This document shows positions 26,476-34,991 of a stretch of DNA of 64,000 bases, piece by piece. This DNA is from DATKJY01 sp964540105 (GTDB taxonomy: Bacteria; Zixibacteria; MSB-5A5; GN15; FEB-12): contig CAZILL010000002.1 in NCBI GenBank assembly GCA_964540105.1, positions 1,054,001 to 1,118,000 on the forward strand, in the 5' to 3' direction. Position 1 is the stretch's first letter. Each line of letters begins with the position of its first letter. A program made the translations under genes and the position numbers. The notes under the pieces are model-generated. The model was not told where the DNA came from. It searched no databases and saw only the letters and a program-made list of their open reading frames with translations.

Positions 26476-29400
26476 ATGCAAAGCAAACGATTCGAATCGC
26501 TCCGCAGTCGTCTCCGGCGACAGATTCTTGTTCTGGACGGCGCCATGGGAACCATGATTCAATCATACAATCTGACAGAATCAGATTTCCGGTCTACGCG
26601 CTTTGCTTCCCACACGGTGGATCTGCGTGGCAATAACGACCTCTTATCCCTGACGTGCCCTGAGGTAGTCGAGGAAATCCACCGCAGCTATCTCGAGGCT
26701 GGTGCAGACATTATCGAAACCAATACCTTCAACAGTACGGCAGTCTCCCAATCTGACTATTGCACCGAAGCATGCGTCTATGAGATGAATCGTGCCGCCG
26801 CTGAGATCGCACGGCGTGCCGCTGACGAGTTTACCACGCGACGTCCTGACCACCCTCGCTTCGTCGCAGGGAGTTTGGGGCCGACCAGTCGGACCTGCTC
26901 GATGTCACCCGACGTCAACAATCCGGCGTTTCGTAACATAACTTTCGACGCCTTGGCCGCAGCCTACGCTGAGCAAGCCCGCGGATTGATTGACGGTGGG
27001 GTGGATCTTCTGCTCATCGAGACAGTTTTCGATACTCTCAACGCTAAGGCGGCCCTGTTTGGGATCAATTCCCTCTTTGATTCTCTTCAGATGCGCTTGC
27101 CTCTATGGGTATCTGGAACCATCACTGACAACAGCGGGCGAACGTTGTCAGGGCAAACGGTAGAAGCCTTCTGGATCTCGGTGAGTCACGCCGACTGCAT
27201 TTGCGTAGGGTTGAACTGTGCGCTCGGGGCGGCGGCCTTGCGACCGTATCTCGACGAGCTGTCTTCTGTCTCTGACACCTATGTGTCGGTCTATCCTAAC
27301 GCCGGTCTTCCTAACGAGTTCGGCGCCTACGACGACAGCCCCGAACAGATGGCTAAGCAGATTGGTGAATTTGCCCGCGCCGGCTTTGTCAATATTGTGG
27401 GTGGCTGTTGCGGAACAACCCCTGACCACATTCGAGCCATGGTCGAATCAGTTCGAGGTCTTGCCCCCCGGAAGCTCCCTGCCCTTACTCCACGCACACG
27501 ATTGAGTGGACTGGAACCGCTCACGATCGGTCCCGACTCGCTTTTCGTCAACATCGGTGAGCGGACTAATGTCACGGGATCGTCCCGCTTCGCGCGGCTC
27601 ATAAAGGAATCGAAGTATGAGGAAGCCCTTGAGGTCGCCCGCCAACAGGTGCAGAACGGAGCGCAGATCATCGATGTTAACATGGATGAAGCGATGCTGG
27701 ACTCGTCAACGGCGATGACCCAATTCTTGCAGATGATTGCCTCCGACCCCGGAGTTAGCCGAGTTCCGATCATGGTCGATTCCTCGCGCTGGGAGGTTAT
27801 TGAAGCAGGTCTCAAATGTTTGCAGGGGAAAGGGATCGTCAACTCAATCTCGCTCAAGGACGGTGAGGAAGAGTTCATTCGTCGAGCGCAACTTGTTCGC
27901 CGCTACGGTGCGGCCGCCATCGTCATGGCCTTTGACGAGGCCGGTCAGGCCGAGACCTACGAGCGAAAGATTGCCATATGTGAGCGGTGTTACCGCGTTC
28001 TTACGGAGGATGTTGGCCTTCCGCCCGAAGACATTATCTTTGACCTGAATATCTTCGCTGTTGCCACCGGCCTTGAGGAGCATAACGCATACGCGTTGGA
28101 TTTCATCCGAGCCGTCCAAACAATCAAGCAGACACTTCCGCGCTGCCTGATCAGTGGCGGCGTCAGCAATCTCTCTTTTGCTTTTCGTGGAAACGACGCG
28201 ATCAGAGAAGCGATGCATTCGGTCTTCCTTTACCACGCCATCACCGCAGGCATGGACATGGGCATCGTAAACGCCGGTCAGCTTCCCGTCTACGACGATA
28301 TACCGATAGAACTTCGCGTGGTTGTCGAGGATGTCATCCTCAATCGGCAATCCGACGCCACGTCGAGATTGCTCGATCTGGCTTCCCATGTGCGCGGAGC
28401 AAAAACCATCAGGAAAGAAGATCTAAGCTGGCGTGACGCGCAGGTCGATGAACGCTTGAGTCATGCCCTGGTGAACGGCATCGTCGACTTCATCGAGGCC
28501 GACACCGAAGAAGCGTATCGCGCTCACGGGAGTCCCCTCAAAGTTATCGAAGGCCCGCTCATGACCGGCATGAACACAGTTGGTGAACTATTCGGCGCCG
28601 GGCGAATGTTTCTGCCTCAGGTCATCAAGAGTGCCCGCGTGATGAAGAGAGCCGTTGCCGTTCTGATACCATACCTCGAAGCAGACAAGGGTCAGGGAGG
28701 CAGTCGCTCTGCTGGGAGGATACTACTGGCGACAGTGAAGGGGGACGTTCATGACATCGGCAAGAACATTGTCGGAGTCGTGCTGGGGTGCAACAACTAC
28801 ACGGTCATCGATCTCGGGGTCATGACGCCGGCTAACAAGATTCTCGAAACTGCTCAACGTGAACAAGCCGACATCATCGGACTAAGCGGTCTTATCACGC
28901 CTTCCCTTGACGAGATGATCCATGTTGCCAAGGAGATGGATCGGCACGGTTTTGTTATTCCACTTCTAATCGGAGGGGCCGCAACCTCGCGCGTTCACAC
29001 GGCAGTGAAAATAGCCCCACACTATAGTGGGCCGACGATCTATGTTTCAGATGCTTCACGAGCGGTTGGAGTCGCAAATAACCTGAGGAACACGACCAAG
29101 TCCGGGAGTTTTGTAGAACACGTTAGAAAACAATACGATGAAGTTCGACTTGAGCACGCTCGACGACAAGAGTCAGTGACTCTGGTCCCCATTGAAGAAG
29201 CACGACGTCGTCGAACGCACCCAAATTGGAAAGAGCTCGAAATCGCGAGACCCGCCAGCACCGGCATCACCGTCTTCGACGATTACCCCCTTACCGAGTT
29301 GGTATCCTACATCGACTGGACGCCGTTTTTCGTGGTCTGGCAGTTACCTGGACGCTATCCCGATATCCTGTCGTACGCGCACCTGGGGGACCACCCTCAG

Positions 29401-30231
29401 ACTCTATTCAATGATGCCAACTCCATGTTGCAGCGGATTTGCGCCGAACGGCTGCTTACAGCTCGAGCCGTCGTCGGGTTATTCCCCGCGAATTCCGATG
29501 GCGATGACGTCGAAATCTATGCTGACGATTCGCGCTCCTCCATTCAATGCACGGTTCATTTCCTTCGCCAGCAGAAGGCCAAATCGGAAGACAAGCATAA
29601 TAGCTGTCTTGCCGATTACGTCGCTCCGAGGCAATCCGAGTTGGACGACTACCTTGGTATGTTCGCTGTCTCTGCGGGGTTTGGTCTCGACGCATTGGTG
29701 GAACGATTCCAGAGAGATCATGACGATTACAGCGCGATCATGGCCAAGGCGCTTGCGGACCGACTTGCCGAAGCGTTCGCGGAACGTCTCCATGAGCGCG
29801 TTCGCACGGAATTCTGGGCATACGCTCCTGAGGAGAAGCTCCTGCCTGCGGATCTGATCGCCGAACGGTATGTCGGGATTCGTCCGGCGCCCGGATATCC
29901 AGCTTGTCCGGATCATACGGAGAAACAGACCCTGTTCAAGCAGCTCGATGTTGAAAACCGAATTGGCATCAAGTTGACCGAGAACTTCGCGATGTTTCCC
30001 GCCGCCTCGGTCAGCGGTTACTTCCTTTCGCACCCGGATTCGCACTACTTCGCGGTGGGAAAAATAGGGCGTGATCAGGTCGAGGACTATGCTCGCCGAA
30101 AAGGGGTTACTGTCTCTGATGCCGAGCGGTGGCTTTCCCCGAACCTGGGCTACTCCTCGGTCAACCGTAGGTCCACAGAGATACAGTCGTTGCCTGCCAA
30201 GTCAACAGGGACACACGAGAGAGGCTTCTGA
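26476..30231 (+). CDS. metH: Cobalamin-dependent methionine synthase
   Basis: A 1251-residue four-module enzyme moving a methyl group from 5-methyltetrahydrofolate to homocysteine through cobalamin. Modules in order: homocysteine domain (ILVLDGAMGTMIQ; zinc cysteines in GLNCALGA and GGCCGTTPDH), pterin-binding barrel (~350-620, starting near NIGERTNVTGS), the B12 cap and Rossmann domain with the cobalt-ligating H759 in GDVHDIGKNIVG, and the C-terminal reactivation domain with the SAM motif RPAPGYPACPDH. Length and H759 numbering match E. coli MetH. The ATG directly precedes conserved sequence and has no Shine-Dalgarno; the promoter suggests a leaderless transcript. metF follows after one base. 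Confidence 0.98.
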   Translation: MQSKRFESLRSRLRRQILVLDGAMGTMIQSYNLTESDFRSTRFASHTVDLRGNNDLLSLTCPEVVEEIHRSYLEAGADIIETNTFNSTAVSQSDYCTEACVYEMNRAAAEIARRAADEFTTRRPDHPRFVAGSLGPTSRTCSMSPDVNNPAFRNITFDALAAAYAEQARGLIDGGVDLLLIETVFDTLNAKAALFGINSLFDSLQMRLPLWVSGTITDNSGRTLSGQTVEAFWISVSHADCICVGLNCALGAAALRPYLDELSSVSDTYVSVYPNAGLPNEFGAYDDSPEQMAKQIGEFARAGFVNIVGGCCGTTPDHIRAMVESVRGLAPRKLPALTPRTRLSGLEPLTIGPDSLFVNIGERTNVTGSSRFARLIKESKYEEALEVARQQVQNGAQIIDVNMDEAMLDSSTAMTQFLQMIASDPGVSRVPIMVDSSRWEVIEAGLKCLQGKGIVNSISLKDGEEEFIRRAQLVRRYGAAAIVMAFDEAGQAETYERKIAICERCYRVLTEDVGLPPEDIIFDLNIFAVATGLEEHNAYALDFIRAVQTIKQTLPRCLISGGVSNLSFAFRGNDAIREAMHSVFLYHAITAGMDMGIVNAGQLPVYDDIPIELRVVVEDVILNRQSDATSRLLDLASHVRGAKTIRKEDLSWRDAQVDERLSHALVNGIVDFIEADTEEAYRAHGSPLKVIEGPLMTGMNTVGELFGAGRMFLPQVIKSARVMKRAVAVLIPYLEADKGQGGSRSAGRILLATVKGDVHDIGKNIVGVVLGCNNYTVIDLGVMTPANKILETAQREQADIIGLSGLITPSLDEMIHVAKEMDRHGFVIPLLIGGAATSRVHTAVKIAPHYSGPTIYVSDASRAVGVANNLRNTTKSGSFVEHVRKQYDEVRLEHARRQESVTLVPIEEARRRRTHPNWKELEIARPASTGITVFDDYPLTELVSYIDWTPFFVVWQLPGRYPDILSYAHLGDHPQTLFNDANSMLQRICAERLLTARAVVGLFPANSDGDDVEIYADDSRSSIQCTVHFLRQQKAKSEDKHNSCLADYVAPRQSELDDYLGMFAVSAGFGLDALVERFQRDHDDYSAIMAKALADRLAEAFAERLHERVRTEFWAYAPEEKLLPADLIAERYVGIRPAPGYPACPDHTEKQTLFKQLDVENRIGIKLTENFAMFPAASVSGYFLSHPDSHYFAVGKIGRDQVEDYARRKGVTVSDAERWLSPNLGYSSVNRRSTEIQSLPAKSTGTHERGF

Positions 30232-30232
30232 A

Positions 30233-31174
30233 ATGTTTGTTACCGAGCACCTTGACCGCGCCTCGAAACCCTTGTACAGCTACGAGATCATCCCACCGGC
30301 TCGGGGCAAGAGTGCTCGCGACATCCTCGACATTGTGGCCCAGCTTTACCCCTACGACCCACCGTTCATTGATGTCACCAGTCATCCCGCCGAGGCGTAC
30401 TACGAAGAGCTGACCGATGGGACGATCAAACGCCGTATTCGCCGAAAGCGCCCCGGCACGATCAGCATTTGCGGTATCATCCAAAACCGATACAAGATCG
30501 ATACTGTCCCTCATCTGCTCTGTCGAGGGTTTACACGCGAGGAGACTGAGGATGTGATGATTGAGCTCAATTACCTCGGGATACACAACGTTCTGGCCAT
30601 TCGCGGTGACGAACCCAACTACAAGAAGCCGGTCGACAGCAGTCGAACGGTCAACGTTTATGCCTCCGAACTCGTCGAGCAACTCAACGACCTCCGTTCC
30701 GGGAAGTACATTGAGGACATGGTCGGTTCCGAACCGATCAGTATGTGCATCGGCGTCGGAAGCTATCCGGAGAAACACGAGGAATCCCCTAACGCTACCA
30801 CAGACATCCGCTTTCTCAAACAGAAAGTCGACTGCGGCGCCAACTATGTTGTCACCCAGATGTTTTTCGACAATAGGAGTTACTTCACTTTCGCCGACGG
30901 ATGTCGCAAAGCCGGGATCGCGGTGCCGATTATCCCCGGCTTGAAAATCCTCAGCAGTGTCAGCCAGCTCAACAGCTTGCCAAAGAACTTCCATATCAGC
31001 TTGCCAGATGAATTGGTGGAGGAAGTACATGCGAACCCCAGACATGTCAAGGAAATCGGCGTCCGATGGGCCACCGAGCAATGCCGCGAACTGCTCAATT
31101 CCGGGACGAAGTGCATACACTTCTATATCATCAATGACGCGAAGGCTGTGATCGACGTCATCGCTAGCCTCTGA
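30233..31174 (+). CDS. metF: Methylenetetrahydrofolate reductase
   Basis: A 313-residue flavoprotein reducing 5,10-methylenetetrahydrofolate to the 5-methyl form used by MetH. It starts at ATG 30233, one base after the metH stop, so the two are co-transcribed and probably translationally linked. Seen in the sequence: SYEIIPPARG (active-site Glu of the E-x-x-P segment), FIDVTSHPAE, NVLAIRGDEP (folate/FAD region), GVGSYPEKHEESP and YVVTQMFFDN. The length fits the bacterial catalytic domain without a regulatory extension. The Asp-containing RGDEP motif is intact. Confidence 0.95.
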   Translation: MFVTEHLDRASKPLYSYEIIPPARGKSARDILDIVAQLYPYDPPFIDVTSHPAEAYYEELTDGTIKRRIRRKRPGTISICGIIQNRYKIDTVPHLLCRGFTREETEDVMIELNYLGIHNVLAIRGDEPNYKKPVDSSRTVNVYASELVEQLNDLRSGKYIEDMVGSEPISMCIGVGSYPEKHEESPNATTDIRFLKQKVDCGANYVVTQMFFDNRSYFTFADGCRKAGIAVPIIPGLKILSSVSQLNSLPKNFHISLPDELVEEVHANPRHVKEIGVRWATEQCRELLNSGTKCIHFYIINDAKAVIDVIASL

Positions 31175-31379
31175 GTTCACAGCCGCCTCGTGCGGAGATG
31201 AATTCCACCTGATTCCGACTCAATCTCGACCAGCCCTTCGTTGTGAATATCTTTGCGCTCATCTTTATTCCGAAGTAACTTGCTGCCAAGAAGAGACACG
31301 GGCTCCTCCCCGCCAGCAGGTTAGTTTGCTGCGTGTGAAGACAGCCCGAACAACGTGGCTCAGTGTGGAGGTGTTTAAG

Positions 31380-34300
31380 GTGATCACAATACTGCGACAA
31401 TCTCTCATGCCGTTCAGCGCTCTCGTCCTCACGGTCGTGCCGGCTTTAGCCCAGGACAAGCCCGCGAATGAAAAGGACTCGTCCGAGAAGAAGTGGGATG
31501 TCGCTTTGGTCCAGCAGCCAAGCGACACAATCGAATTCGACGCTGTCGAGGGGACATGGATGAACCTCGATGTCTCGCCCGACGGCAAATGGATCGCCTT
31601 CGATCTGTTAGGCGACATCTATAAGATACCGTTCTCGGGCGGACAAGCCGAACTTCTCTCGGGAGGAATCCCGTATGAAGTGCAACCCCGCTTCAGCCCC
31701 GATGGCAAGAAACTCCTCTTTACCAGCGACCGTGGCGGTGGCGACAACATCTGGCTGATGGATATCGATGGCAGCAACTGTACTCAGATCACGAAGGAGA
31801 GCTATAGGCTGCTCAACAATCCCTGCTGGCACCCTGACGGACAATACATTGCCGCCAAGAAGCATTTCACGAGCGAACGAAGCATGGGGGCAGGGGAGAT
31901 GTGGCTGTACAGGATTCCGGAGGGAGGAGCAGGCATCGGACTGACCAAGCGAAAGAACGATCAGATGGACGCCAACGAGCCGGTTTTCTCTCCCGATGGA
32001 AAGTTCCTCTACTGGTCGGAAGATATGTCCCCCGGGACTTCCTTCGAATACAACAAAGATCCCCACGCTACAATTTATGTCATACGACGGCTCAATTTGC
32101 AGACCGGCGAGATCGACGATCTCGTCCGACTGAACGGCGGGGCGTGCCGCCCGCAGATCAGCCCTGACGGTAGGGAAATGGCGTTTGTCAGGCGAGTTCG
32201 CGGCAATTCTGTCCTTTCCACTTTTGAGATTCAGAGCGGATCGGTACGACAACTTTGGGATGGTCTCAGCGAAGATCAGCAGGAAACCTGGTCGCTTTTT
32301 GGGGTCTATCCCGGGTTTGGCTGGACTCCCGACGGCCGCAGTATCGTTATCTGGGCTAAAGGGAAGATCTGGCGGATCGAGGTCGCCACCGGCGCACCAA
32401 CTCAGATTCCGTTTCGAGCTCATGTCAAGCAGATCATCGCCAAAGCGGTACGCGTGGCGCAAAGAGTCGGGGAGTCAACCTTCCCTGTCAAGGCGATACG
32501 CTGGCCGCAAGTGACACCCTCTGGCGCCGAGGTACTCTTTCAAGCTCTTGGCTATCTCTATCACCGACCACTTTCCGCTAATACGCCTTCGAGATTGACA
32601 CGCCAGACTGATCACTACGAGTTCGCCCCTGCTCTGTCCGCCGACGGCAAGCAGATTGTATATGTAACCTGGAGCGACACCGACGGTGGAACGGTCGGAA
32701 TCGTGAACGCGGACGGCCGAAACGAGAGGACTCTCGTTTCGCAGCCGGGTCACTATGTCAGCGCGCAGTTCTCAGTCGACGGCAGCTGGGTCGTGTACCA
32801 TCGAGGAGGGGGCGACGGGTATCGCGGGCGGCTTTGGCAGGAAGAACAAGGGATCTATATTGTCGACGCCGCAGGGAAAGTACCTCCGCGGTTGCTCACC
32901 CGTGAAGGACGTGAGCCGCGCTTCTCCCTCGATGGACAACGCGTCTACTTGAAGTCCAACGAAGGGGAAAAGAGCGCTCTGATCAGTGTTGATCTCCTTG
33001 GGTCTGATCGCCGTGTTCACGTGACCTCGCAACGAGCCTCCGATTTCTGCCTTTCGCCCGATGAGAAATGGCTGGCGTTCGAGGAGCTTTGGCAGACCTA
33101 TGTCATTCCGTACCCTCACGTCAGCACAAAGCTCGAGGTTGGACCCGACATGACCGAATTTCCGATCAAGAAACTCTCGACCGACGGCGGTACCTATCTG
33201 AGTTTCTCTGCCGACAGTAAGAAGCTTCACTGGTCCCTTGGTCCCGAGTTGTTCAGTGTCGACTTGAAAGCTCTGTTCGCGAAAGACACGACATCGACCG
33301 CTGCCAAAGACAAGGACTCTTCATTGGCCGCAAAGCCATCTGTCTCGCAGCTTGGCTGGCGGGAAGAGGCGGATATTCCCAACACCGAACTCTATCTTGT
33401 CGGCGCTCGGATACTCCCCATGCACGACATGTCCGTGATCGATAATGGCGTCGTCCATGTTACCGGAAACCGGATCGCCGAAGTTGGCAGGCGCGACGAA
33501 ATCAAGATCCCGCCAAAGGCAAAGGTAGTCGATATCGCAGGAAAGACCCTGATGCCGGGTTTTGTCGATATCCACGCGCATACTGGTTCGAGTAATCAGT
33601 CAGTCTATTCCCAGCAGAATTGGGCCTTTCTGGCGAATCTTGCCTTCGGGGTCACGACGACCTTTGACCCGAGCAACTACTCCGAGATGATTTTCGCCGA
33701 AGGGGAATTGCAGCGACAGGGAACGCTGCTGGCGCCGCGTGTCTATAGTACGGGCACGATTCTCTATGGCGCGGAGGGGAGTTTCAAAACCGTGATCAAC
33801 AAGTATGAAGATGCCCTCAGCGCCATCAAGCGGACCGCCGCATGGGGCGCGATCGCTGTGAAGAGCTACAATCAACCGCGCCGCGAGCAAAGGCAGATGG
33901 TCATCAAGGCAGGAAGAGAGCTCGGCGTGATGATCGTACCCGAGGGTGGGTCGACGATGAACAACATGATGACGATGACTCTCGACGGCCACACGACCCT
34001 CGAACATCCGGTTCCCGTCGCCCCGCTATATGACCCTGAACTGCGGTTGCTGAGCCGCTTCGGTACCGGCTATACTCCGACCCTCATCGTCGGCTATGGC
34101 GGCCTCTGGGGCGAGAACTACTGGTATCAACATAGTAATGTGTGGGAAAATGAGCGGCTGGCGAAGTTTGTTCCGCGATACGTGATTGACCCGCGTTCGA
34201 TCCGCCGCACCATGGCTCCAGACTCGGAATACCACCACTTTGCGCTGGCGCAGACGGCTGCCGAAATCATTCGGCGTGGAGGCAATGTTGAGCTTGGCGC

Positions 34301-34658
34301 TCACGGTCAACTTCAGGGCCTTGGCGTTCATTGGGAGCTTTGGATGCTCCAGCAGGGAGGAATGTCTAACCACGAGGCGCTGCGTTGCGCTACCTGGATG
34401 GGTGCCCGAGCCCTCGGTTTTGACGGAGAATTTGGCAGCGTTCAGGCCGGACGACTGGCCGATCTCATCGTGATTGACGGCGATCCGTTGGCCGATATTC
34501 GCCAGTCAGAAAACCTCCTGTATACCATGGTCAACGGCAGGTTGTACGACTCCCGCACGCTCGAACAGATCGAGCCCGAACGAAAGGCGCTCCCGAAGGG
34601 GCCAAACCTCGAACGGTTGGTCGAAGCGGACGTAAGTCACACCTGCCTCGGGGATTAA
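31380..34658 (+). CDS. Secreted amidohydrolase fused to an N-terminal TolB-like propeller
   Basis: A 1092-residue exported protein. The start is GTG 31380, eight bases after GGAGG; it gives the signal peptide MITILRQSLMPFSALVLTVV ending at ALAQ. Residues ~40-620 contain PD40/TolB-type blades (DVSPDGKWIAFDLLGDIY, RFSPDGKKLLFTSDRGGG, QISPDGREMAFVRR). Residues ~670-1060 are a metal-dependent amidohydrolase: MPGFVDIHAH with H732 and H734, TTLEHPVPV, VELGAHGQ and the C-terminal GSVQAGRLADLIVIDGDP. The related tandem proteins are usually annotated imidazolonepropionase-like or prolidase-like, but the substrate is not predictable. It stands alone and ends before a strong terminator. Confidence 0.92.
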   Translation: MITILRQSLMPFSALVLTVVPALAQDKPANEKDSSEKKWDVALVQQPSDTIEFDAVEGTWMNLDVSPDGKWIAFDLLGDIYKIPFSGGQAELLSGGIPYEVQPRFSPDGKKLLFTSDRGGGDNIWLMDIDGSNCTQITKESYRLLNNPCWHPDGQYIAAKKHFTSERSMGAGEMWLYRIPEGGAGIGLTKRKNDQMDANEPVFSPDGKFLYWSEDMSPGTSFEYNKDPHATIYVIRRLNLQTGEIDDLVRLNGGACRPQISPDGREMAFVRRVRGNSVLSTFEIQSGSVRQLWDGLSEDQQETWSLFGVYPGFGWTPDGRSIVIWAKGKIWRIEVATGAPTQIPFRAHVKQIIAKAVRVAQRVGESTFPVKAIRWPQVTPSGAEVLFQALGYLYHRPLSANTPSRLTRQTDHYEFAPALSADGKQIVYVTWSDTDGGTVGIVNADGRNERTLVSQPGHYVSAQFSVDGSWVVYHRGGGDGYRGRLWQEEQGIYIVDAAGKVPPRLLTREGREPRFSLDGQRVYLKSNEGEKSALISVDLLGSDRRVHVTSQRASDFCLSPDEKWLAFEELWQTYVIPYPHVSTKLEVGPDMTEFPIKKLSTDGGTYLSFSADSKKLHWSLGPELFSVDLKALFAKDTTSTAAKDKDSSLAAKPSVSQLGWREEADIPNTELYLVGARILPMHDMSVIDNGVVHVTGNRIAEVGRRDEIKIPPKAKVVDIAGKTLMPGFVDIHAHTGSSNQSVYSQQNWAFLANLAFGVTTTFDPSNYSEMIFAEGELQRQGTLLAPRVYSTGTILYGAEGSFKTVINKYEDALSAIKRTAAWGAIAVKSYNQPRREQRQMVIKAGRELGVMIVPEGGSTMNNMMTMTLDGHTTLEHPVPVAPLYDPELRLLSRFGTGYTPTLIVGYGGLWGENYWYQHSNVWENERLAKFVPRYVIDPRSIRRTMAPDSEYHHFALAQTAAEIIRRGGNVELGAHGQLQGLGVHWELWMLQQGGMSNHEALRCATWMGARALGFDGEFGSVQAGRLADLIVIDGDPLADIRQSENLLYTMVNGRLYDSRTLEQIEPERKALPKGPNLERLVEADVSHTCLGD

Positions 34659-34696
34659 ACCAGCTTCCGTCGAGTGCGAATCCACTGACGTGAAGA

Positions 34697-34726
34697 ACCC
34701 CGCCGAGAGATCGGCGGGGTTTGTTC
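34697..34726 (+). terminator. Rho-independent terminator of the amidohydrolase gene
   Basis: A 9-bp GC stem (CCCCGCCGA with TCGGCGGGG) with a GAGA loop, followed by TTTGTT, 39 bases past the stop at 34658. Confidence 0.85.
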
Positions 34727-34922
34727 ATAGGACTACCTCTTCGAGCCCCGTGCGAGTCGACCACGACGCCTCGTTTGGTTCCCGCTGTCACCCAACTACA
34801 TGATAGAGTTGCCGATTGGCGATTTTTTGTTGACACAAAGTAGGTTCTGAGGCCTGCTTATGCCAGTTGAGCTAAGAAAGGCTATGACAGGGAACGTCTT
34901 AGGCTAACCAGGAGGTATGCGC
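34727..34922 (+). other. Intergenic region upstream of the TonB-receptor cluster
   Basis: About 200 bases without a recognisable gene. A perfect TTGACA lies at 34830-34835 but no convincing -10 follows at 16-18 bases. The region ends in an AGGAGGT ribosome site (34910-34916) that serves a very short ORF rather than the receptor gene. Confidence 0.3.
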
Positions 34923-34982
34923 ATGATTTCTTTTCTCATGACTATTGTTTTTCACATAGAGGCTAATTCTCAGAACACATAA
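34923..34982 (+). CDS. Candidate 19-codon leader ORF before the TonB receptor
   Basis: ATG 34923 follows AGGAGGT by six bases, the best ribosome site in this intergenic region, and opens a frame of 19 codons ending in TAA ten bases before the receptor ATG. The predicted peptide MISFLMTIVFHIEANSQNT is hydrophobic at the start with no family resemblance. It could be a leader peptide coupling translation to the receptor gene, or a chance frame with a relic ribosome site. An in-frame ATG six bases earlier abuts the ribosome site too closely to be used. Confidence 0.35.
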   Translation: MISFLMTIVFHIEANSQNT

Positions 34983-34991
34983 ACCCAAGGA

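Noticed and set aside
30161..31180. 339-codon open frame on the minus strand opposite metF
   Set aside because: It lies entirely antisense to the clearly conserved metF, has no ribosome site and no family resemblance; long antisense frames are common at this base composition.
31608..32462. 284-codon minus-strand frame inside the propeller-amidohydrolase gene
   Set aside because: Antisense shadow of a repetitive propeller coding region; no start signal.
34830..34864. Promoter with perfect TTGACA upstream of the TonB receptor
   Set aside because: No acceptable -10 at 16-18 bases; the nearest TATGCC is 23 bases away.
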